A stretch of DNA of 64,000 bases from Methylomicrobium agile (GTDB lineage Bacteria; Pseudomonadota; Gammaproteobacteria; Methylococcales; Methylomonadaceae), in NCBI RefSeq assembly GCF_000733855.1, contig NZ_JPOJ01000001.1, positions 124,001 to 188,000 on the forward strand, read 5' to 3'. Each line of letters opens with the position of its first letter. Within the stretch, counting starts at the first letter, position 1. A program made the translations under genes and the position numbers. Positions 39,928-49,463 of this stretch are shown here, piece after piece. The notes under the pieces are model-generated. The model was not told where the DNA came from, did no database searches, and saw nothing but the letters and a program-made list of their open reading frames with translations.

Positions 39928-40776
39928 ATAGTGTCGTCATAAGATAGCTGTCCACAGGGCGATGCACCGGATCTGCACAGCGGCCAGGAACGATGCGGTG
40001 TTCTTGGCATAGCGTGTGGCAATACCTCGCCAGCGCTTGAGGTGCAAGAACGCGTTTTCTACTAAATGCCGCAGTTTGTACAGGTCGCGATCGTAGTCGC
40101 GGGGTTGTTTTCGATTGCGGCGTGGCGGAATGACCACCGTCATCTGATTTGCTTCGGCTTGGGCTACGATAGCATCGCTATCGTAGCCTTTGTCCGCCAA
40201 TAAGTACTGAGCATCCACGCCTTCGATCAAGGCTGAAGCCTGCGAACAATCTGCTGTGGTACCTGCTGTAATAAGGATTCTGACCGGCATACCATGCGCA
40301 TCCACGGCCAGATGTATCTTACTGTTGAGCCCCCTTTTGTGACCGCCATGCCCTGATTGCCGCCTTGCGCGCCGGTCGCATGCGGATGGACTTTGATGTG
40401 GCTGGCATCAATCATCAACCATTCATAGTCGGGTTCGGTGACCAACTGTTCCAACAGGGCTTCCCAGACGCCGTGATCTCGCCAACGGCAAAACCGGCGA
40501 TGGGTGTTCTTCCAATCGCCATAGTCAGGTGGCAGGTCGCGCCATGGCGCACCGGTACGCAAAATCCAGAAGACCGCATTGATAAACAAGCGGTTGTCTC
40601 GCGCTTTTCCGCCCCAGGCCCCGGCACGGCCGGGCAGATGGGGTTCCAGTAAGCTCCAAACCGTATCGGAAATGTCATGGCGGCGGTGGGCAGGTTGGGA
40701 CATGGCTCTTTAATCTCATCAGCAACGACAATCTCCGTATTATACCTGACAAAGACTTATCTTGTGACGACACTAT
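39928..40776 (-). mobile_element. IS5-family (IS427-like) insertion sequence
   Basis: 849 bp with ends ATAGTGTCGTCATAAGATA (left) and, in complement, ATAGTGTCGTCACAAGATA (right). CTAG flanks both sides (39924-39927 and 40777-40780), a 4-bp target duplication. It landed 20 bases downstream of the tetR-type stop codon without disrupting it. Confidence 0.88.
39937..40703 (-). CDS. IS5-family transposase in two frames
   Basis: OrfA (40703 to about 40330) has the DUF4096-like N-terminus WSLLEPHLPGRAGAWGGKAR, the block NRLFINAVFWILRTGAPWRD and LMIDASHIKVHPHATGAQGG with the first Asp. A -1 shift at AAAAGGGGG (about 40330) continues as LNSKIHLAVDAHGMPVRI, LLADKGYDSDAIV (second Asp) and HLVENAFLHLKRWRGIATRY (Glu). 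Two-frame organisation with a slippery run is normal in this subgroup, so the element is probably functional. Confidence 0.85.
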
Positions 40777-40800
40777 CTAGGGCCTGGGCCGCCTTGCTTC

Positions 40801-41421
40801 TCATTTTTTCTCCGCCGCGCAGCCGTAAAGAAATAAGCGGACGGCCTGTTGCGCCCAGGCTTCGATTTCCGCTTCCGTCGGCGTGTTTTCCAGTCCAAGC
40901 TGCAGTTTCTGGAAACGTTCGCTACGCAGGCAACTCAGGAATTGGTCCGCCAAAACATGGGGATCGACGGGAATAATCCGTCCCGCGGCCCGCTGCCGGG
41001 CAAAATATTGCGCCAAATGTTCGAGCGTGCGCTTTGGCCCCTGCTCGTAAAACTGCGTGGCAAGATCCGGAAAACGCGGCGATTCGCCGATCAGGATCGA
41101 GCGCATGCGCACGACATCGGGCCGGGTGATACGGAACAGAAATTCTTTGGCAAAAGCGGCAAGCGCGATTTCCGGCTGTCCCTGCAGGGACAGCGTGCCG
41201 ACGAACTGGTCGCTGCAACGCCTGATCAGCGCGCCGAACAGGCCGGCTTTGCTGCCGAACTGGCTGTAGATCGTCCGCAAAGACACCCGCGCGTCTTTGG
41301 CGATCGCTTCCATGCTGAGATTTCCGTAGCCGTGTTCCAGAAATAGCGTCAACGCCGTATCCAGCACCCGGTCGCGGCTTAAAAGTTCGCTGCCTTTGGC
41401 AGGACGTCCGCATTTGATCAT
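40801..41421 (-). CDS. TetR/AcrR-family repressor of the RND operon
   Basis: 206 residues. N-terminal HTH: SRDRVLDTALTLFLEHGYGN, then LSMEAIAKDARVSLRTIYSQFGSKAGLFGA, residues 15-62. The C-terminal ligand domain is of the AefR/TetR_C type (FAKEFLFRITRPDVVRMRSI). Divergent from the efflux genes across 117 bp that contain a palindrome, so it very likely represses them. The gene is complete despite the adjacent IS5 insertion. Confidence 0.88.
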   Translation of the reverse strand: MIKCGRPAKGSELLSRDRVLDTALTLFLEHGYGNLSMEAIAKDARVSLRTIYSQFGSKAGLFGALIRRCSDQFVGTLSLQGQPEIALAAFAKEFLFRITRPDVVRMRSILIGESPRFPDLATQFYEQGPKRTLEHLAQYFARQRAAGRIIPVDPHVLADQFLSCLRSERFQKLQLGLENTPTEAEIEAWAQQAVRLFLYGCAAEKK

Positions 41422-41488
41422 GAAGTGTCGCCCATAAAATCATCTTTGACGAGAGATTATAAAGAAATAATCGTAATTCGAAATAAAT

Positions 41489-41504
41489 GGTAATATATAT
41501 TACC
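41489..41504. promoter_or_regulatory. Candidate TetR-type operator
   Basis: GGTAATATATATTACC, a perfect 16-bp palindrome in the divergent intergenic region, 35 bases before the adaptor gene start. Confidence 0.6.
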
Positions 41505-41538
41505 GTTTTTAAATCCATTTCATCACGGGCAAAAAAGG

Positions 41539-42795
41539 ATGATAAAGAATACTCGCAGGCCAATCGTTATCCAGCGCAACAGCCTTTCCTGGGAATTGTC
41601 CACTGTCCTACCCGAAGGCACTCTTTTCTTGGACCGCTTTCGCATCCGTCTGGGGCATCTGGCCGGATTGGCCGCAATGGCCGCCCTCGTTGCGGCCGGC
41701 GGCTGCAAAGATGCCGAGGCGCCCGGCGCCCAGCCGCCCCAAGGCCCTCCGCCCAACGTAAAAATCGCCCAACCCGTGAGCCGCGCCGTGACCGAATGGG
41801 ACGAATACACCGGCCGGCTCGAAGCGGTGGAAGCGGTCGAAGTACGCGCCCGGGTCAGCGGCTATCTGGACAAGGTCAACTTCAAGGACGGCGAGAAAGT
41901 CCGGAAAGGCGACCTGCTGTTCGTGATCGATCCCCGTCCCTTCAAGGCCCAGCTCGACTATGCGAAAGCGGAACTGGAGCGGGTCAAGTCCCGGAAGGAG
42001 CTGGCGCAAAACGATCTGGACCGGGCCGAACGGCTGTTCAAGGTCAAGGCGATCTCCAAGGAAGAATACGACGCCCGCCAGAAAGGCTTGCGCGAGGCAT
42101 CGGCAGTGGTCGCCTCCGCCGCCGCCAATGTCGAAACCGCGCGCCTGAATCTCGAATACACCCAGATCCGCGCACCGATCGACGGCCGCATCAGCAGAGA
42201 ACTGATCACGGTCGGCAACCTGGTCAAGACGGATGACACGCTGCTGACCACGATCGTATCGACCAACCCGGTCTATGTCTATGTCGATGCGGACGAACGC
42301 GCGGTACTGAAATACCGCCGGCAAAAAAACGGAGGTACGGCGGCCGCCATCGACGGCACCCCGGTGGAATTGGCGCTGGCCGATGAAAACGACTTTCCGC
42401 ACCGGGGCGTGCTCGATTACATCGCGCCCCGCGAAGATACGGCCACCGGCACGATTACGCTGCGCGGCGTCTTTCCCAACGATGACGACTTTCTGAGACC
42501 CGGCTTTTTCGCAAGGTTGCGGGTGCGCCTCGGCGAACCCTATCCCGCCCTGCTGATTCCGGATCAGGCGATCGGTACCGACCAGGCCAACCGTTTCGTC
42601 TGGGCCGTCAAGCCCAATAACGAGGTGGAATACCGCACGGTCGAGCTGGGCGCGCATATCGGGCAGTCGTATGTGATCCGGAAAGGACTGAAACCGGACG
42701 AGTGGATCGTGATCGAAGGATTGCAAAAAATCCGCCCCGGCATCACGGTCAACCCCGAACGCATTAACCTCGCCGAAACCCAACCCGGACAATAG
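41539..42795 (+). CDS. RND efflux periplasmic adaptor (MexE/AcrA type)
   Basis: 418-residue membrane fusion protein linking the pump to the outer-membrane channel. A lipobox-like AALVAAGGC near residue 54-56 suggests lipidation at Cys56, with an unusually long N-terminus; an internal start may be used, since ATG 41539 has A/G-rich bases immediately before it but no spacing. Barrel-sandwich lipoyl halves (VRARVSGYLDKVNFKDGEKV and LEYTQIRAPIDGRISRELI) flank an alpha-hairpin (about 120-190). Followed 3 bases later by the pump gene. Confidence 0.9.
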   Translation: MIKNTRRPIVIQRNSLSWELSTVLPEGTLFLDRFRIRLGHLAGLAAMAALVAAGGCKDAEAPGAQPPQGPPPNVKIAQPVSRAVTEWDEYTGRLEAVEAVEVRARVSGYLDKVNFKDGEKVRKGDLLFVIDPRPFKAQLDYAKAELERVKSRKELAQNDLDRAERLFKVKAISKEEYDARQKGLREASAVVASAAANVETARLNLEYTQIRAPIDGRISRELITVGNLVKTDDTLLTTIVSTNPVYVYVDADERAVLKYRRQKNGGTAAAIDGTPVELALADENDFPHRGVLDYIAPREDTATGTITLRGVFPNDDDFLRPGFFARLRVRLGEPYPALLIPDQAIGTDQANRFVWAVKPNNEVEYRTVELGAHIGQSYVIRKGLKPDEWIVIEGLQKIRPGITVNPERINLAETQPGQ

Positions 42796-42798
42796 ACC

Positions 42799-45700
42799 AT
42801 GGGCCGATTCACCGATTTTTTCATTGGCCGGCCGATCTTCGCCTCGGTTTTATCAATTCTGATCGTGCTGGTCGGCGGCATCTCCCTGATCCAGCTGCCG
42901 ATCGCGCAATATCCCGAAATCGCGCCTCCCACCATCCAGATCAGCACGGTCTATCCCGGCGCGAACGCGCAGGTCGTCGCCGAAACGGTCGCCACCCCGC
43001 TCGAACAGGAAGTCAACGGGGTCGAGGATATGCTGTACTTGTCCTCGCAATCGACCAACAGCGGCAACATGGCGCTGACGGTCACCTTCAAGCCGGGCAC
43101 CAATATGGACAAGGCGCAGGTGCTGGTACAGAACCGGGTCGCACTGGCCGAGCCGAAGCTGCCCGAAGAAGTGCGCCGTCAGGGCATCAGCGTGAAAAAA
43201 CGCAGTCCGGACCTGAGCCTGGTGGTCAATCTGATTTCGCCGGACAAGCGCTACGACAGCGTTTATCTGAGCAATTACGCACTGCTGCAGTTGAAAGACA
43301 CGCTGGCGCGGCTGCCGGGCGTCGGCGATCTCGCGATCTTCGGCGCGCGCGACTACAGCATGCGCCTGTGGCTGAATCCGGAAAAGATCGCCGCGCGCGA
43401 TCTGACCGCGAGCGACGTGGTGAACGCGATCCGCGAACAGAACATCCAGGTGGCGGCCGGCGTGGTCGGCCAGCCGCCTGCCACCGAAAAAACCGACTTC
43501 CAGTATACGATCAGCACGCTCGGCCGGCTGAGCGAGCCCGAGCAATTCGCCGACATCGTGATCAAGCAGGGTCCCGAAGGCCAAATCACGCGGCTGAAAG
43601 ACGTCGCCCGCATCGAGTTGGGCGCGAAGGACTACAATTCCGGCCTGTTCCTGGACGGCGAACCTTCGGTCGGCCTCGCAATTTTCCAACTGCCCGGCTC
43701 CAACGCGCTCGAAACCAAGGAAGCGGTCATGGATGCGATGGCCAAGTTGAAGAAAAACTTCCCCAAAGGCATGGACTACGTGCTGGTCTACGATACGGTC
43801 GTGTTCGTCCAGAAGTCGATCGAAGCGGTGGTGAAGACCTTGTTCGAAGCCATCCTGCTGGTCGTGCTGGTGGTCGTGATCTTTTTGCAGAACTGGCGCG
43901 CGACCGTCATTCCGCTGCTCGCGGTGCCGGTGTCGCTGATCGGCACGTTCGCGGTGATGGCCGCCCTCGGCCTGTCGCTGAATACGCTGTCGCTGTTCGG
44001 GCTGGTGCTCGCGATCGGGATCGTCGTCGATGACGCGATCGTCGTGGTCGAAAACGTCGAGCGCCACATCGCGCTGGGTCTGAGAGCCCGGGAAGCGGCG
44101 CGCAAGGCGATGTCCGAAGTCGTCGGCCCGATCATCGCGACCGCGCTGGTGCTGGTCGCGGTGTTCGTGCCGACCGCGTTCATCACCGGCGTGTCGGGTG
44201 CATTCTACAAACAGTTCGCGTTGACCATCGCGGTGTCGACCCTGATCTCCGCGTTCAACTCGCTGACCCTGAGCCCGGCGCTCTGCGCGCTATTGCTGGA
44301 CCGCGCGCACGGCGACAAGGACTGGTTTACGCGCCTGTTCGACCGCCTATTCGGCCGTTTCTTCCATGTTTTCAACCGGTTTTTCGACCGCTTCAGCGAA
44401 GGCTACTCGCGCCTGGTCGGCCGGCTGATCCGGATGACCGCGGTCGTGCTGGTCCTTTACGTCGGACTCAACGGCCTGAACATCCTGGCGTTCGAAAAAG
44501 TACCGACCAGCTTCATCCCGCAACAGGACCAGGGCTATCTGATACTGTATGCGCAGTTGCCTGATGCGGCTTCGCTGAGCCGTACGCAGGCCGTGGTACA
44601 GCAGACGACGAAAATCGTACTGGATACGCCGGGCGTGAACCATGTGATCGCTTACGCGGGCTGGTCGGTGATCTCGGGCGCCAACCAGTCCAACGTCGCC
44701 ACCCTGTTCGCGCGCCTGAAGCCTTTCGAAGAACGCGCCGGACGGCCCGATCTGTACGCCGACTCGGTGATCAAAAAACTCAACCAAAGCCTTGCGGCCG
44801 TGCAGGATGCGCATATTGCGGTGTTTCCGCCGCCCCCGGTCCGCGGCATCAGTACGATCGGCGGCTTCAAGCTGCAAATCCAGGACCGCACCAATGCGGG
44901 AATCGCCGAACTGCAGCGGGTGAATGCGGAAATGATCGCCCAAGGTAACCGGCAGCCCGGCTTGACCGGTCTGTTCACGACCTTTCGCGCCGACGTGCCG
45001 CAGTTGTTCGTGGATGTGGACCGTACCCGCGTCAAGGCGATGAACGTGCCGCTGCAGGAGGTCTTCGATACCTTGCAGATTTATCTGGGCTCTGCGTACG
45101 TGAACGATTTCAACGCCTTCGGACGGACCTATCAGGTAATCGCCCAGGCCGATTCCGAATTTCGCCTGCGCCCCGAGGATATCGCCGAACTGAAGACCCG
45201 GAACGTGAAAGGCGGCATGGTGCCGCTGCGCTCTCTGGTCGAGGTCGAGGACATCAAAGGGCCGGACAAGATCACCCGCTACAACATGTATCCCGCCGCC
45301 GAGATCAACGGCAGCACCCTGCCCGGCGTCAGCTCGGGCCAGGCGATCGAGCTGATGGACAAGGTTCTGAACGCGGAACTGCCGCGGGGATTCGGCTACG
45401 AATGGACCGAGCTCAGCCTGCAGCAGATACTGGCCGGCAACGTCGCGCTGCTGGTGTTTCCGCTCAGCGTGGTCTTCGTGTTCCTGGCGCTCGCCGCCCA
45501 GTACGAAAGCTGGTCGCTGCCGTTCGCGGTGATCCTGATCGTGCCGATGTGCATCCTGTCCTCGATGGCGGGCGTCTGGATGAGCGGGATGGACAACAAC
45601 ATCTTCACCCAGGTCGGCTTCATCGTACTGGTCGGCCTGGCCAGCAAAAACGCGATCCTGATCGTCGAGTTCGCCAAGCGCCGGCACGAAGAGGGCCTCG

Positions 45701-45996
45701 ATCACTTCACAGCCGCCGTCGAAGCCTCCCGAATCCGGCTGCGTCCGATCCTGATGACTTCGTTCGCGTTCATCATGGGCGTATTTCCGCTGGTGGTCGC
45801 CGAAGGCGCCGGGGCCGAATCGCGCCGGCTGCTGGGCACGGCGGTGTTCAGCGGGATGACCGGCGTCACCTTGTTCGGCCTGCTGCTGACGCCGGTCTTT
45901 TATGTCACGGCGCAGGGCCTGGCGCAACGTATGGCCGCGTCAAAATCTAAAACCGGCCAGGCGGCCGATCAACTTTCCTCCGGATCGAAATCATGA
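42799..45996 (+). CDS. RND multidrug efflux transporter (HAE1, MexF/AcrB type)
   Basis: 1065 residues, 12 transmembrane helices, two large periplasmic loops. The start FFIGRPIFASVLSILIVLVGG is typical. The proton-relay Asp pair is in AIGIVVDDAIVVVENVERH (TM4) and the Lys in LVGLASKNAILIVEFAKR (TM10). PTAFITGVSGAFYKQFA and RLRPILMTSFAFIMGVFPL are family blocks. Substrates cannot be read from sequence. It overlaps the outer-membrane gene by 4 bases. Confidence 0.95.
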   Translation: MGRFTDFFIGRPIFASVLSILIVLVGGISLIQLPIAQYPEIAPPTIQISTVYPGANAQVVAETVATPLEQEVNGVEDMLYLSSQSTNSGNMALTVTFKPGTNMDKAQVLVQNRVALAEPKLPEEVRRQGISVKKRSPDLSLVVNLISPDKRYDSVYLSNYALLQLKDTLARLPGVGDLAIFGARDYSMRLWLNPEKIAARDLTASDVVNAIREQNIQVAAGVVGQPPATEKTDFQYTISTLGRLSEPEQFADIVIKQGPEGQITRLKDVARIELGAKDYNSGLFLDGEPSVGLAIFQLPGSNALETKEAVMDAMAKLKKNFPKGMDYVLVYDTVVFVQKSIEAVVKTLFEAILLVVLVVVIFLQNWRATVIPLLAVPVSLIGTFAVMAALGLSLNTLSLFGLVLAIGIVVDDAIVVVENVERHIALGLRAREAARKAMSEVVGPIIATALVLVAVFVPTAFITGVSGAFYKQFALTIAVSTLISAFNSLTLSPALCALLLDRAHGDKDWFTRLFDRLFGRFFHVFNRFFDRFSEGYSRLVGRLIRMTAVVLVLYVGLNGLNILAFEKVPTSFIPQQDQGYLILYAQLPDAASLSRTQAVVQQTTKIVLDTPGVNHVIAYAGWSVISGANQSNVATLFARLKPFEERAGRPDLYADSVIKKLNQSLAAVQDAHIAVFPPPPVRGISTIGGFKLQIQDRTNAGIAELQRVNAEMIAQGNRQPGLTGLFTTFRADVPQLFVDVDRTRVKAMNVPLQEVFDTLQIYLGSAYVNDFNAFGRTYQVIAQADSEFRLRPEDIAELKTRNVKGGMVPLRSLVEVEDIKGPDKITRYNMYPAAEINGSTLPGVSSGQAIELMDKVLNAELPRGFGYEWTELSLQQILAGNVALLVFPLSVVFVFLALAAQYESWSLPFAVILIVPMCILSSMAGVWMSGMDNNIFTQVGFIVLVGLASKNAILIVEFAKRRHEEGLDHFTAAVEASRIRLRPILMTSFAFIMGVFPLVVAEGAGAESRRLLGTAVFSGMTGVTLFGLLLTPVFYVTAQGLAQRMAASKSKTGQAADQLSSGSKS

Positions 45997-47453
45997 GTGC
46001 GTCGACCGTTACCCCGTACATGAGAGTGTTTTTCGGGAGAAGATTTTTCCCGTTCGCGTTATCGGGCGCCGCCTTACTGGCCGGCTGCGCCGTCGGACCC
46101 GACTACGAAACACCGGCCGCACCGGCGCCGGCCGCTTTTTCGAATGCCGAGCTTGAGAGTTATTCGGATCAAGAAACGCAAAAAGATTGGTGGAAACTGT
46201 TCGGGGACGCCGAACTGAACGCCCTGGTCGACCGGGCCCTGCAGCATAATTACGATCTGCAAGGCGCGCTCGCCAATCTTCGGGAAGCCCGGGCGCTGTA
46301 CCTGGAGTCCGGACTGAATCTGGCGCCGATCGTCACTTCGCATGCGAACTACACCGACCAGAAGCGCAGCGTCGGCTCGTTGAACAACCGGAATTTCGTT
46401 CCGCGCGGCCTGAAGCTCTACAGCGCCGGCTTCGACGCGTTCTGGGAGGTCGATTTCTTCGGCCGCGTGCGCCGCGACATCGAAGCCAGCCGCGGCGAGG
46501 TCGAGGCGCAGGAAGCCAGTCTGCGTGATCTGCAAGTCAGCGTGATCGCCGAAGTCGCCCGGAACTATTCCGAATTGCGCGGGCTGCAGAATCAGCTCGC
46601 CGTCGCCCGAAAAAACGCCGCGAACCAGGCCGAGACGCTGGAGATCACCCAAGCCCGCCTCGAAATCGGCCGCGGCACCGAGCTAGATACCTCCCGCGCC
46701 TCGGCCCAGCTCGATTCGACCCTCGCCACCGTTCCGCCGCTGGAAGCCGCGGTCAAACAGGCCATCCATCGGCTCGGCGTGCTGACCGGCCAGGCGCCCG
46801 GCGCACTCGACGCGAAACTGGCGCCGCCTGCGCCGATCCCGAAACTGCCCGGGAACATCGCGATCGGCAGCCCGTCCGATCTGCTGCGCCGCCGGCCCGA
46901 CATCCGGATCGCGGAACGGACGCTGGCGGCATCGACCGCCCGAATCGGCGTCGCGACCGCCGACCTGTTTCCGCGCGTGACTTTCGTCGGCACCCTGTCG
47001 CTGGAAGCGAGCACCTTGTCGGGGCTGGGCGCGGTCGGCTCCGAAACTTACTCCGCGGGGCCGCGCATCAGTTGGCCCGCGCTGGACCTGGGCCGCGTCT
47101 ATGCCCGGATCAAGGCTGCCGATGCGAACGCCGACGCCAATCTGGCCCAATACCGGCAAACCGTGCTGAATGCGCTGGAGGAAACCGAAAACACGCTGGT
47201 CACCTATGACCGGGAGCGCAGCCGGCGAACACACCTGCTGGCGGCGGCGGAAGCCAGCGAAAAAGCGCACCAACTGGCCCACTTGCGCTTCGAAGAAGGC
47301 ATCGCCGATTTTCTGACCGTGCTGGACAGCGAGTCGCGGCTACTGCAGGACCAAAGCCAGCTGGCCCAAAGCGAAACCGCCGTGGCAACCGCCCTGGTCG
47401 CGATTTATAAGGCCCTGGGCGGCGGTTGGGAAACGCTGCCGGTAAAAAAATGA
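45993..47453 (+). CDS. Outer-membrane efflux lipoprotein (OprM/NodT family)
   Basis: 486 residues, TolC-like channel. The signal peptide ends in the lipobox LLAGCAVGPDY (Cys at about 30), then PxxPxA, WWKLFGDAELNALVDRALQHNYDL and two OEP repeats (DFFGRVRRDIEASRGEVEAQ; LDLGRVYARIKAADANAD). Third gene of the operon, coupled by overlap (ATGA) to the pump gene. Confidence 0.94.
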   Translation: MSASTVTPYMRVFFGRRFFPFALSGAALLAGCAVGPDYETPAAPAPAAFSNAELESYSDQETQKDWWKLFGDAELNALVDRALQHNYDLQGALANLREARALYLESGLNLAPIVTSHANYTDQKRSVGSLNNRNFVPRGLKLYSAGFDAFWEVDFFGRVRRDIEASRGEVEAQEASLRDLQVSVIAEVARNYSELRGLQNQLAVARKNAANQAETLEITQARLEIGRGTELDTSRASAQLDSTLATVPPLEAAVKQAIHRLGVLTGQAPGALDAKLAPPAPIPKLPGNIAIGSPSDLLRRRPDIRIAERTLAASTARIGVATADLFPRVTFVGTLSLEASTLSGLGAVGSETYSAGPRISWPALDLGRVYARIKAADANADANLAQYRQTVLNALEETENTLVTYDRERSRRTHLLAAAEASEKAHQLAHLRFEEGIADFLTVLDSESRLLQDQSQLAQSETAVATALVAIYKALGGGWETLPVKK

Positions 47454-47977
47454 CCCGGCCTCATGGAGGCGGCCGATTTAAAGCCTGAGTCGGCCGATGC
47501 CTTATCGATAAGCTCGACGCATCGCATCCGGCTCGCTTTACAGCGGCCCGTACGGCCTCCCCGGACTTCCCCGGTGCGCCGCGCTTGCAGGTTTTTGTTT
47601 GCTCGCGAGAATTCATTGTGTATGATAAAAGCCAGTAATTCAGCCTTGTTCGCGGTTTACTTCCCGGATTCCGGCCCCATAGCCGGGATAAAAAACGGCT
47701 TTCCGAAGGACTAAAATCCGTCGTTCGAATCGCGAACCGCTAATTTGTTTCGCCCGTACCAAGACGGTGGCTTTGCGTGGACGTCCTTGGAAAATTCCGG
47801 CTTTCCTCCGCACGCCGCCTACGCTACGGCTGTCGAACAGGCAGGAAGAGGCATAAGAATTATGATAATCGCCCTCCCTTTCCATCTCGGAAATTTCCTA
47901 CCAGAATACGCGTTCCGCTTGTCTTTTTGACCGGCGAAATCTTGACCGGCTTTTCAACTACCGTAGGGATCTGATCT
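47454..47977. other. Intergenic region before the mono-haem membrane protein
   Basis: No gene supported. A CGGCCGA/TCGGCCG stem lies just after the efflux operon (about 47471-47497). A possible promoter, TTGCTC at 47599-47604 and TATGAT at 47621-47626 (16-base spacer), points toward the next gene but is 350 bases away. Confidence 0.45.
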
Positions 47978-48775
47978 ATGGAAACCAATGCAACACCCCA
48001 ACCCCATGACCATCCACTCAAGGGACTCAACCTGGTCAGTTTTTCGACTTCGATAAAGCTGTTGTTCAGCGGCTACCTGACGACCGTCGGGGTCGGCTAT
48101 CTGATCGCGCTGACCCAGATCCTGTTTACGCACGGGATGGCCGACGGCAAGTTCGGCCTCTCGTTCGACGACATCGTGTACAGCTATTACGGCGACCGCA
48201 CCAGTTCTTCTCTGGAAGGCAAGCTGAACGGATCGATGCACGACAAAGCGCCCGACGAAGACCGTTTCCGGATCATCCAATGGGTTCGGGACGGAGCGGA
48301 CGAGAAGGAATATACCATCTACATCAAGCCGATCATCGACGATCACTGCGTAATGTGCCATAACGCGAACGCCGGATCCCTGCCCGACTTCAGCAATTAC
48401 GCAAACCTGGCAAAATACGCCAGCACCAACACCGGCGCGACCTTCGAAGCGCTGGTCCGGGTTTCGCACATCCACATCTTCGGGATCAGCTTCATCTTCA
48501 TGTTCGTCGGCCTGATCTTCAGCTTCAGCACCGGCGTGCCGAAACAATACAAATACGCCGCGATCAGCATGCCGTATGTGTTTCTATTGGTCGACATCGC
48601 ATCCTGGTGGCTGACCAAACTTTCGCCGCACTTCGCGATCTTCATCGTACTGGCCGGCACGGGCATGGCGATGTCGTTCGCCTATATGTGGTGCGTATCG
48701 ATGTACCAGATGTGGATTGTGGGACCGGTTCTGCATCAGGAAGACGCACGGAACGCCTTATTGCGCGACGATTAG
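47978..48775 (+). CDS. Membrane protein with one c-type haem motif
   Basis: 265 residues. One N-terminal transmembrane helix (about 26-50), a periplasmic part of about 100 residues with a single CxxCH motif (DHCVMCHNANAG, about residue 125), then three further helices (FGISFIFMFVGLIFSF, SMPYVFLLVDIASWWL, FAIFIVLAGTGMAMSF). HIHIFG before helix 2 offers axial His ligands. Looks like an electron-transfer membrane cytochrome; I do not recognise a named family. Neighbours do not reveal its partner. Confidence 0.75.
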   Translation: METNATPQPHDHPLKGLNLVSFSTSIKLLFSGYLTTVGVGYLIALTQILFTHGMADGKFGLSFDDIVYSYYGDRTSSSLEGKLNGSMHDKAPDEDRFRIIQWVRDGADEKEYTIYIKPIIDDHCVMCHNANAGSLPDFSNYANLAKYASTNTGATFEALVRVSHIHIFGISFIFMFVGLIFSFSTGVPKQYKYAAISMPYVFLLVDIASWWLTKLSPHFAIFIVLAGTGMAMSFAYMWCVSMYQMWIVGPVLHQEDARNALLRDD

Positions 48776-48815
48776 CCGCATGCAGGCGCCGCGGAGCCTG
48801 CGGAAAAGCGCGGGC

Positions 48816-49235
48816 TCACGCGGACAAAACGTCCGGCGATAAGGCAGCCGTCCCGCCTGAATCAGGCTCGTCGTCGATGTCTTCGTAGGCTTCATTCGTG
48901 AAACGGGGACTGCATACGGCGAGAAAGATCAGATCGCCTGCCCCGGTGTTGGCAATCCGCTGAGGGCAGGACGGCGGAATCAATACCACATCGCCGGGGC
49001 CGACCTCCTGCGGCGGCAGACTGCCGATTTCCACCCGTCCCCTGCCTTCAAGAATCACATAGCGTTCCGCCGTCTCCCTGACCCGATGCCGGCGCGTCGT
49101 CACGCCGGGCGCCACGCGCGCCCGCGCGATCGATACGGCCGGATCATCCGGCGTATTCGACAATTCGGCGATAAAGCATCTTTCCTTCGTATAAAACTCC
49201 AACTCGGGATCGAAGCACTTGACGGTCTCTTTCAT
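48816..49235 (-). CDS. Cupin-domain protein
   Basis: 139 residues, a single beta-barrel cupin. Motif 1 is TTRRHRVRETAERYVILEGRG and motif 2 is PGDVVLIPPSCPQRIANTG; one of the usual metal-binding His is replaced, so metal binding is uncertain. Start set at 49235 (MKETVKCFDPE) because AAGGA lies about 8 bases upstream; the frame opens earlier at 49343. Transcribed toward the haem protein gene. Substrate unknown. Confidence 0.82.
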   Translation of the reverse strand: MKETVKCFDPELEFYTKERCFIAELSNTPDDPAVSIARARVAPGVTTRRHRVRETAERYVILEGRGRVEIGSLPPQEVGPGDVVLIPPSCPQRIANTGAGDLIFLAVCSPRFTNEAYEDIDDEPDSGGTAALSPDVLSA

Positions 49236-49463
49236 GACGGTATTCCTTAAGCCGGCCGACGGCCTGAACGGTAAAATAAAACGGCAAAGCCAATCCGGAT
49301 GCAAGTTTAACGCGAATCCGGACCGATTCATCTCCTTGCTCATTTGTTCAATAAGCTGGGCGGAATTTTTCTTGGGAAATTTTTCGAATCGCCGTCAAGA
49401 ATCCCCATTAGGGGTCATCCGGATTTATAATGTAGGCTCACCGACAAGCTGACGAGAGTTCTT

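Noticed and set aside
40801-41421. Possible disruption of the TetR-type gene by the IS5 insertion
   Set aside because: The repressor frame is complete with a normal C-terminus; the IS ends in the intergenic space.
41608-44067. Two long frames (394 and 404 codons) opposite the adaptor and pump genes
   Set aside because: Same shadow effect; the forward genes are clearly real.
44347-45927. 526-codon frame opposite the RND pump
   Set aside because: Antisense of a GC-rich gene; composition (many Arg, His, Asp, Gln) is typical of a shadow.
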